64,000 bases of DNA, taken from the NCBI RefSeq assembly GCF_003052515.2, contig NZ_QARE02000005.1:1-64000 (forward strand). The letters run 5' to 3'. Position numbers and translations under genes: made by a program. The notes beneath the pieces were generated by a model. The model was not told the origin of the DNA, did no database searches, and was given only the letters and a program-made list of their open reading frames with translations. Positions 58,302 to 64,000 of the stretch are shown here, piece after piece. Position 1 is the first letter of the stretch; every line of letters starts with the position of its first letter. This DNA is from Pseudomonas sp. RIT409. Its GTDB lineage: Bacteria; Pseudomonadota; Gammaproteobacteria; Pseudomonadales; Pseudomonadaceae.

Positions 58302-59399
58302 ATGACATCCCATACTTTCAAACCTGACATGCCGCCGCCGAGCAAAGTCTTCGGCCCGGTGGCATGGATCCGTCAGAACCTGTTCTCGAACTGGATCAAC
58401 ACCCTGCTGACGCTGTTCGCGATCTACCTGATCTGGCTGGTGGTCCCGCCGCTGTTGAGCTGGGCAATCTTCGATGCCAACTGGGTCGGTACTACGCGGG
58501 CCGACTGCACCAAGGCGGGCGCCTGCTGGGTGTTCATCGAGCAGCGCTTCGGCCAGTTCATGTACGGCTACTATCCTCAAGCGCTGCGCTGGAGGGTAGA
58601 CCTGACCGTCTGGCTGGCAATCATCGGCGCTGCGCCGTTGTTCATCAAAGCAGTGCCGCGCAAGGCGATCTACGGCCTGAGTTTTCTCGTGATCTACCCG
58701 ATCGTGGCGTTCTTCCTGCTGCACGGCGGGCTGTTCGGCATGGCCGAAGTGGCGACCAGCCAATGGGGCGGCCTGATGCTGACCCTGGTCATCGCCACCG
58801 TGGGTATCGCCGGTGCACTGCCGCTGGGAGTGATTCTTGCCCTGGGGCGTCGTTCCGATTTGCCCGCGATTCGGGTGATCTGCGTCACCTTCATCGAGTT
58901 CTGGCGTGGCGTTCCGCTGATTACCGTGCTGTTCATGTCCTCGGTGATGCTGCCGCTGTTTCTGCCCGAAGGCATGAACTTCGACAAGCTGTTGCGCGCC
59001 CTGATCGGCGTGATCATGTTCCAGTCGGCCTACGTGGCCGAGGTGGTGCGTGGCGGCATGCAGGCCATTCCCAAAGGTCAATACGAGGCCGCTGCGGCGA
59101 TGGGCCTCGGTTACTGGCGTCGCATGGGCCTGGTGATTTTGCCGCAAGCCCTGAAGCTGGTGATTCCGGGGCTGGTCAACACCGTGATCGCATTGTTCAA
59201 GGACACCAGTCTGGTGATCATCATCGGGCTGTTCGATCTGCTCAACAGCGTCAAACAAGCCGCCGCCGACCCGAACTGGCTCGGTATGGCAACCGAGGGC
59301 TACGTGTTCGCAGCCCTGGTGTTCTGGATCTTCTGTTTCGGTATGTCCCGCTACTCCATGCACTTGGAGCGTAAGTTGGACACAGGCCACAAGCGTTAG
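58302..59399 (+). CDS. aapM: Amino-acid ABC transporter permease AapM
   Basis: 365 residues with about seven to eight membrane segments. Permease markers are FIEFWRGVPLITVLFM and the EAA loop GQYEAAAAMGLGYWRRMGLVILPQAL (split). The N-terminal part up to about residue 110 (PPSKVFGPVAWIRQNLFSNW) is typical of AapM/BztC. It starts ten bases after aapQ. Confidence 0.94.
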   Translation: MTSHTFKPDMPPPSKVFGPVAWIRQNLFSNWINTLLTLFAIYLIWLVVPPLLSWAIFDANWVGTTRADCTKAGACWVFIEQRFGQFMYGYYPQALRWRVDLTVWLAIIGAAPLFIKAVPRKAIYGLSFLVIYPIVAFFLLHGGLFGMAEVATSQWGGLMLTLVIATVGIAGALPLGVILALGRRSDLPAIRVICVTFIEFWRGVPLITVLFMSSVMLPLFLPEGMNFDKLLRALIGVIMFQSAYVAEVVRGGMQAIPKGQYEAAAAMGLGYWRRMGLVILPQALKLVIPGLVNTVIALFKDTSLVIIIGLFDLLNSVKQAAADPNWLGMATEGYVFAALVFWIFCFGMSRYSMHLERKLDTGHKR

Positions 59400-59409
59400 G
59401 AGTTAAGTG

Positions 59410-60174
59410 ATGAGTGAAGCTATCAGCAAGCCTCTGGGCGCCGAAGGCATGATCCGGATGGAAGGCGTACACAAATGGTACGGCCAGTTCCACGTACTCA
59501 AAGACATCAACCTGAACGTGCGTCAGGGCGAGCGCATCGTCCTGTGCGGCCCGTCGGGCTCAGGTAAATCGACCACCATTCGGTGCCTCAATCGCCTGGA
59601 AGAGCACCAGCAAGGCCGCATCATCGTCGACGGCACCGAACTGACCTCGGACCTGAAGCAGATCGAGACCATCCGCCGCGAAGTCGGCATGGTGTTCCAG
59701 CACTTCAACCTGTTCCCGCACTTGACCATCCTGCAGAACTGCACGCTGGCCCCGATGTGGGTGCGCAAGATGCCGAAGAAAAAAGCCGAAGAAATCGCCA
59801 TGCACTACCTGGAGCGCGTGCGCATTCCAGAGCAGGCCCACAAATACCCGGGTCAGCTCTCGGGTGGTCAGCAGCAGCGCGTGGCGATCGCCCGGGCACT
59901 GTGCATGAAACCGAAGATCATGCTGTTCGACGAACCCACCTCGGCCCTTGACCCGGAAATGGTCAAAGAGGTGCTGGACACCATGGTCGGCCTGGCGGAA
60001 GAGGGCATGACCATGCTCTGCGTTACCCACGAAATGGGCTTCGCCCGCACTGTGGCCAACCGTGTGATCTTCATGGACAAAGGCGAGATCGTCGAACAGG
60101 CCGCCCCGAACGACTTCTTCGATAACCCGCAAAGCGACCGTACCAAGCTGTTCCTCAGCCAGATCCTGCATTGA
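59410..60174 (+). CDS. aapP: Amino-acid ABC transporter ATP-binding protein AapP
   Basis: 254 residues from ATG 59410 (a GTG three bases earlier is less likely; GGAG lies seven bases before the ATG). Walker A is GPSGSGKST, the signature [15 protein letters not shown], Walker [15 protein letters not shown], and the switch His lies in CVTHEMGF. It energises AapQM. It is the last gene of the operon and is followed by a strong terminator. Confidence 0.96.
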   Translation: MSEAISKPLGAEGMIRMEGVHKWYGQFHVLKDINLNVRQGERIVLCGPSGSGKSTTIRCLNRLEEHQQGRIIVDGTELTSDLKQIETIRREVGMVFQHFNLFPHLTILQNCTLAPMWVRKMPKKKAEEIAMHYLERVRIPEQAHKYPGQLSGGQQQRVAIARALCMKPKIMLFDEPTSALDPEMVKEVLDTMVGLAEEGMTMLCVTHEMGFARTVANRVIFMDKGEIVEQAAPNDFFDNPQSDRTKLFLSQILH

Positions 60175-60196
60175 GTTAACAGTCGCGGTACCCAAA

Positions 60197-60224
60197 AGCC
60201 CGGGCCTTGTGCCCGGGTTTTTTA
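60197..60224 (+). terminator. Rho-independent terminator of aapJQMP
   Basis: AGCCCGGGC and GCCCGGGTT with a five-base loop (CTTGT), followed by a run of seven T, 25 bases past the aapP stop. Confidence 0.92.
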
Positions 60225-60251
60225 TGACGGCTGAAAATGCACAGACGACCT

Positions 60252-60343
60252 CTGTAGGAGCACGCTTGCCCGCGACTGCGGGTGTATCAGGCAGTCTGTA
60301 GGTGTCTGCCACACCTCGGTCGCGGGCAAGCGCGCTCCTACAG
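60252..60343. repeat. REPIN
   Basis: CTGTAGGAGCACGCTTGCCC and GGGCAAGCGCGCTCCTACAG face each other about 50 bases apart, between the aap terminator and the MFS gene. Confidence 0.88.
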
Positions 60344-60475
60344 GGATTGGGTTCGTTCGGGGGGCGGTGGAAACTGTACCCAATCCCCTTGAAACTTGTG
60401 TTCTTTGCCATTCTCAAACAGGATGGCGTCTTTGCGCTCTGCGCTGTTACACAATCCTGCCCCCACGAGAATCCC

Positions 60476-61783
60476 ATGACGACCAAGGCGCCGACGGCGA
60501 GCGACACGCTATCCCTTTCCCGAAAACATCACGAAATCGACGAAATGCTGATCGATGCGGAAGCTGACGACGAGCAGGTTCAACAGCATCGTCCAGTGTT
60601 GAAGCGACCGTGGTTTTTGCTGTTGGGGCTGGTGCTGGTGGCGCTGAACTTGCGCCCGGCATTGTCGAGCATGGCGCCGCTGTTGAGCGAGGTGTCGAAG
60701 AGTCTTGGGCTGTCGGCTGCCACTGCGGGCCTGCTGACGACCTTGCCCGTGCTGTGCCTGGGATTGTTTGCGCCATTGGCCCCCATTTTGGCGCGGCGTT
60801 TTGGGAGTGAGCGGGTGGTGCTTGGCATTCTGCTGACCTTGGCCTGCGGCATTCTTCTGCGCAGCTCGTTCGGCGTGGTCGGGTTGTTTACGGGGAGCAT
60901 TCTGGCAGGCGCCTGCATTGGCATCATTGGCGTGTTGTTGCCCGGCATCGTAAAACGCGACTTTTCCCGTCAGGCCGGGGCCATGACCGGCGTTTACACC
61001 ATGGCGCTGTGCCTCGGCGCAGCGGTTGCCGCGGGCTCGACCGTGCCCTTGAGCCATGCGTTTGGAGGCGATGTCGGCAATAGCTGGACGCTCGGGCTCG
61101 GTTTCTGGATCGTTCCAGCAGTGCTCGCGGCCGCGTTCTGGTGGCCGCAAACCCGTAACAGCCACGGCAAACACCAGGTTGCCTACCGCGTTCGGGGGCT
61201 ATTTCGCGATCGGCTGGCCCGGCAAGTCACGTTGTACATGGGCCTGCAATCGTCTCTGGCCTACATTGTTTTCGGCTGGTTGCCCTCCATTCTCATCGCT
61301 CGTGGACTGACGCCGACCGAAAGCGGCCTGCTGCTCTCGGGGTCGATCATGATTCAACTGTTCAGCTCGCTGGTAGCGCCTTGGCTGGCGACGCGAGGCA
61401 AAGATCAGCGTTTGGCGATTCTTCTGGTCATGGGCCTGACCCTTGGCGGGCTGTACGGTTGCCTCTATGCCCCTGTGAGTCAGTTGTGGGTGTGGGCGGT
61501 GGTGCTCGGGCTGGGACAGGGCGGTACCTTCAGCCTGGCGTTGACCCTGATCGTCCTGCGCTCACGGGACGCCCACGTCGCTGCCAACCTGTCGAGCATG
61601 GCTCAAGGCATCGGCTACACGCTGGCCTCACTGGGGCCATTCGCGGTAGGCGTGGTGCACGACTGGACGGGTAGCTGGAGCGCAGTCGGCTGGATCTTCG
61701 GGGTGATCGGTGTGGCAGCCATCATTGCCGGACTGGGCGCAGGTCGCTCCCTGTACGTCGATGTCATCAGCGAAAAAGTGTGA
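60476..61783 (+). CDS. MFS transporter, CynX/NimT family
   Basis: 435 residues from ATG 60476 (MTTKAPTASD); the longer open frame starts inside a REPIN. A charged cytoplasmic head (about 1-45) precedes twelve membrane segments. The first reads LLLGLVLVALNLRPALSSMAPLL, the CynX family hallmark. Loop 2-3 shows LARRFGSERVV and the sixth loop AYRVRGLFRDRLARQ. Relatives import or export cyanate, nitroimidazoles or other small compounds. The substrate is unknown, and no cyanase gene is adjacent. Confidence 0.85.
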   Translation: MTTKAPTASDTLSLSRKHHEIDEMLIDAEADDEQVQQHRPVLKRPWFLLLGLVLVALNLRPALSSMAPLLSEVSKSLGLSAATAGLLTTLPVLCLGLFAPLAPILARRFGSERVVLGILLTLACGILLRSSFGVVGLFTGSILAGACIGIIGVLLPGIVKRDFSRQAGAMTGVYTMALCLGAAVAAGSTVPLSHAFGGDVGNSWTLGLGFWIVPAVLAAAFWWPQTRNSHGKHQVAYRVRGLFRDRLARQVTLYMGLQSSLAYIVFGWLPSILIARGLTPTESGLLLSGSIMIQLFSSLVAPWLATRGKDQRLAILLVMGLTLGGLYGCLYAPVSQLWVWAVVLGLGQGGTFSLALTLIVLRSRDAHVAANLSSMAQGIGYTLASLGPFAVGVVHDWTGSWSAVGWIFGVIGVAAIIAGLGAGRSLYVDVISEKV

Positions 61784-61872
61784 TTCGGGGTATTTGCCTG
61801 GCGAATGTCCGTGGCAAAACCCTGTGTTGCCGCTTATCGTGCAGGCATCTTTTCCATGGACGCCAACTTCCC

Positions 61873-62358
61873 ATGAGCGACATCACCCCGAGTGAACAGA
61901 ACAAGGCACTGATCAGCCGCTTCTACGAGGCGTTCAGTCGCCTCGATGCAGAAGCCATGGCCGCCTGCTACAGCGAAGACGTGCTCTTCAGCGACCCGGT
62001 CTTCGGTGAATTGCGAGGGGCCGAGGCGGGTGATATGTGGCGAATGCTGACATCCCGTGCCCAGTCTTTTTCGGTGCACTTCGACAACGTGCGCGCTGAC
62101 GAGCGTTCCGGTAGCGCGCATTGGGTCGCGACCTATCTGTTCAGCCAGACCGGACGTACCGTGGTCAACGATATACAGGCGCGGTTCGTCTTCCGGGACG
62201 GCAAGATCTGCGAACACCATGACCACTTCGACCTGTGGCGCTGGTCACGGCAGGCGCTGGGTGCGAAAGGCGCGCTGCTGGGGTGGACGCCGCTGGTCCA
62301 GAACAAGATCCGCCATCAGGCGCGGCAGGGGCTGCGCGGCTTCCGCCAAGGACGCTAA
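61873..62358 (+). CDS. SnoaL-like nuclear transport factor 2-fold protein
   Basis: 161 residues from ATG 61873 (MSDITPSEQNKALISRFYEAF). It shows the NTF2/SnoaL cone fold: ISRFYEAFSRLDAEAMAACY, VLFSDPVFGELRG and FRDGKICEHHDHFDLWRWSRQALG. The Asp and His positions expected of isomerase-type members are present, but substrates in this family differ widely. It lies between the MFS and GIY-YIG genes. Confidence 0.8.
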   Translation: MSDITPSEQNKALISRFYEAFSRLDAEAMAACYSEDVLFSDPVFGELRGAEAGDMWRMLTSRAQSFSVHFDNVRADERSGSAHWVATYLFSQTGRTVVNDIQARFVFRDGKICEHHDHFDLWRWSRQALGAKGALLGWTPLVQNKIRHQARQGLRGFRQGR

Positions 62359-62425
62359 GCACCCGTGGTCGACCGTCGAGCGCATCCTCTGTAATCTTGC
62401 GTGACGTTTCACCTGAGACCCTGCC

Positions 62426-62740
62426 GTGTCAGCCGAGAGCCGCTCCGACATTCCCTGCAAACCGTGGTTCGTGTACCTGGTACGCGCTGCCAACGGTTCG
62501 CTTTATTGCGGTATCAGCGACGATCCGCATCGACGTTTTCAAAAGCACCAGAGCGGCAAAGGCGCGCGCTTTTTCTGTTCAAGCCCTGCTGTGGCACTGG
62601 TGTACATCGAGTCCTGCCGCGACAAAGGCGAAGCCCTGCGCCAGGAGCGGCTGATCAAGAAACTGCGCAAGTCTGCGAAAGAGGCGCTGGCTGCAACGTT
62701 TATTGACCCGTCGTCGAGCGAACACCTCGTCATTTCGTAG
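62426..62740 (+). CDS. GIY-YIG domain protein (YhbQ-like)
   Basis: 104 residues from GTG 62426 ([20 protein letters not shown]). The nuclease motif is [29 protein letters not shown], so YIG reads YCG; the conserved Arg is in HRRF and Glu in [11 protein letters not shown]. This is the small stand-alone family (UPF0213, YhbQ), thought to bind or nick DNA. The GC-start is inferred. Confidence 0.85.
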   Translation: MSAESRSDIPCKPWFVYLVRAANGSLYCGISDDPHRRFQKHQSGKGARFFCSSPAVALVYIESCRDKGEALRQERLIKKLRKSAKEALAATFIDPSSSEHLVIS

Positions 62741-63013
62741 CGCTCAGGTCGAGTTCGCAGCGTCATCGAGCGGTTGCGTTTCGCCATCCGTTCTGGCTGT
62801 CTGCCTGCCAGGAGCACTGCCTTATCCTATCTTCAACGCCCTTGACGTCTCCGACGTAGTCGACCCATTGTTTGACTGCTTGGCGAGCGCTAAAACTGGC
62901 TGCGATAAGCTCGATACGGGTTATCGCAAGTACCTGATTTGGCCTTCACGTCACTCGACGTGAAGCAGAGTAGCCACTAGGCTGGCCGTTCCCTAGACGA
63001 GGTCTCGAAGCAC

Positions 63014-63946
63014 ATGTCAGAGCTGATTCTGCATCACTATCCAATGTCGCTGTTCGCTGAAAAGGCCCGCCTGATGCTCGGTTTCAAGGGGGTGTCGTGG
63101 CGTTCGGTGATCATCCCTCCGGTCCTGCCAAAGCCTGACCTCATCGCGCTGACGGGGGGGTACCGCAAGACGCCGGTGTTGCAGGTCGGCGCAGATATCT
63201 ATTGCGATACCGCTTTGATTGCCCGCCGTCTGGAGGCTGAAAAGTCAGCTCCTGCGTTCTATCCGGAGGGCCAGGAATTCAATGCTGCCAGCCTGGCTGC
63301 CTGGGCCGATTCGGTGCTGTTTCTGCATTCGGTCAGTCTGGTTTTTCAGCCGGCCTCACTGGCCGCGCGTTTCGCCAACCAGCCACCCGAGAAAATGAAA
63401 GCGCTGGTGAACGACCGCTCGAAGTTTTTTGAGGGAGGCACTGCGACGCGCATCCCGCTCGAACAGGCGCAGCATCAGTGGCCCACGCTGATGGGACGTC
63501 TTGAAACGCAATTGCAGCGCAACGGCGACTTCTTGCTGGGCGTGCCTTCCATTGCCGACTTCGCTGTGGCGCATACCCTTTGGTTCCTGAAGCAAACCCC
63601 AGTCACCGCTTCGTACGTCGACGATTACCCGGCTGTGCTGGCGTGGTATCAGCGTGTGATCGGTTTTGGCCATGGTGCGCCCAGTGAGCTCAGCTCGACA
63701 GACGCCATCGGGATCGCGCGTGCAGCGCAGCCAGCCCCGCTGCCGAACGAAGTGTTCAAAGACCCTAATGGTTTCGAGCCGGGTCAGCAGGTGAGCGTGT
63801 CGGCGGTGGACTACGGCGTTGACCCAGTGGATGGAGAGCTGATGTTCAGCGGCCGCGAGGAAATCATTGTGCGCCGCGAGGATGAGCGTGCAGGGAAAGT
63901 GCATGTGCACTTTCCCCGTTATGGATTTCGGATTGAGGTGCGCTGA
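63014..63946 (+). CDS. Glutathione S-transferase family protein
   Basis: 310 residues. The thioredoxin-like N-domain (1-80) starts ILHHYPMSLFAEKARLMLGFKG and has the glutathione-binding GGYRKTPVLQVG-cis-Pro and CDTALIARRLE. The alpha-helical C-domain follows (about 95-215, with LLGVPSIADFAVAHTLWF). A further C-terminal extension of about 80 residues (FEPGQQVSVSAVDYGVDP...) is longer than in ordinary GSTs and looks beta-rich. Substrate unknown. Confidence 0.88.
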   Translation: MSELILHHYPMSLFAEKARLMLGFKGVSWRSVIIPPVLPKPDLIALTGGYRKTPVLQVGADIYCDTALIARRLEAEKSAPAFYPEGQEFNAASLAAWADSVLFLHSVSLVFQPASLAARFANQPPEKMKALVNDRSKFFEGGTATRIPLEQAQHQWPTLMGRLETQLQRNGDFLLGVPSIADFAVAHTLWFLKQTPVTASYVDDYPAVLAWYQRVIGFGHGAPSELSSTDAIGIARAAQPAPLPNEVFKDPNGFEPGQQVSVSAVDYGVDPVDGELMFSGREEIIVRREDERAGKVHVHFPRYGFRIEVR

Positions 63947-64000
63947 TTCATGTGAACCTTAGTTCGAGGTTGCTTCGAGCAATCCAAGGCGGACACGTTG

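Overview
The window is chromosomal DNA of a Pseudomonas, probably from the fluorescens/syringae side of the genus. Supporting signs are the complete twelve-gene alginate operon in the classical order, a DUF3509 gene (a Pseudomonas-type family), Pseudomonas-style REP/REPIN elements (GTAGGAGCGCGCTTG arms), an aapJQMP amino-acid importer, and GC-rich coding throughout. The species cannot be fixed from this window. The only clearly foreign stretch is the AT-rich first 2.4 kb.

Layout. 1-2.4 kb: an AT-rich, tightly overlapping minus-strand operon of at least three genes. The first encodes a PD-(D/E)XK-type nuclease. Together with its partner it resembles the GAPS4a/GAPS4b anti-phage pair, and a third gene runs off the left edge. 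It abuts a psiE gene that has lost its 5' half. 3-4.5 kb: DUF3509 and an HPF/RaiA-family gene. 4.7-11.1 kb: an iron operon behind a probable Fur box (DUF3649, PepSY reductase-like protein, DUF3325, FecI-type sigma factor, FecR, TonB receptor with signalling domain). 11.2-15.4 kb: an AraC regulator divergent from an EamA exporter, a 2-ketogluconate reductase-like enzyme, and a LysR regulator. 15.5-20.5 kb: a NodT/FUSC/DUF1656/HlyD aromatic-acid-type efflux operon, divergent from the LysR gene.

20.5-30.1 kb: a toxin-rich stretch. It holds a 698-aa protein with an N-terminal dermonecrotic-toxin-like (DUF6543) region and a C-terminal ADP-ribosyltransferase of the cholera/pertussis R-S-E type. It also holds two tandem TccC/RHS toxins, each ending in a different HExxH metallopeptidase-like domain. 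The second TccC copy arose with a duplication that also copied the last codons and terminator of algA, so an algA fossil lies between them.

30.1-47.9 kb: algD-8-44-K-E-G-X-L-I-J-F-A on the minus strand. An AlgU(sigma-22)-type promoter lies about 0.5 kb upstream of algD. Three repeat elements divide the operon into algD, alg8 to algL, algIJF and algA.

47.9-64 kb: mostly housekeeping genes: yaaA, a degenerate NodB-like deacetylase, a PIN-PhoH protein, moaCDE, rhlB, a carboxylesterase, aapJQMP behind a consensus sigma-54 promoter, a CynX-type MFS transporter, a SnoaL-like protein, a GIY-YIG protein and a GST. No rRNA, tRNA, CRISPR array, phage module or insertion sequence was recognised.
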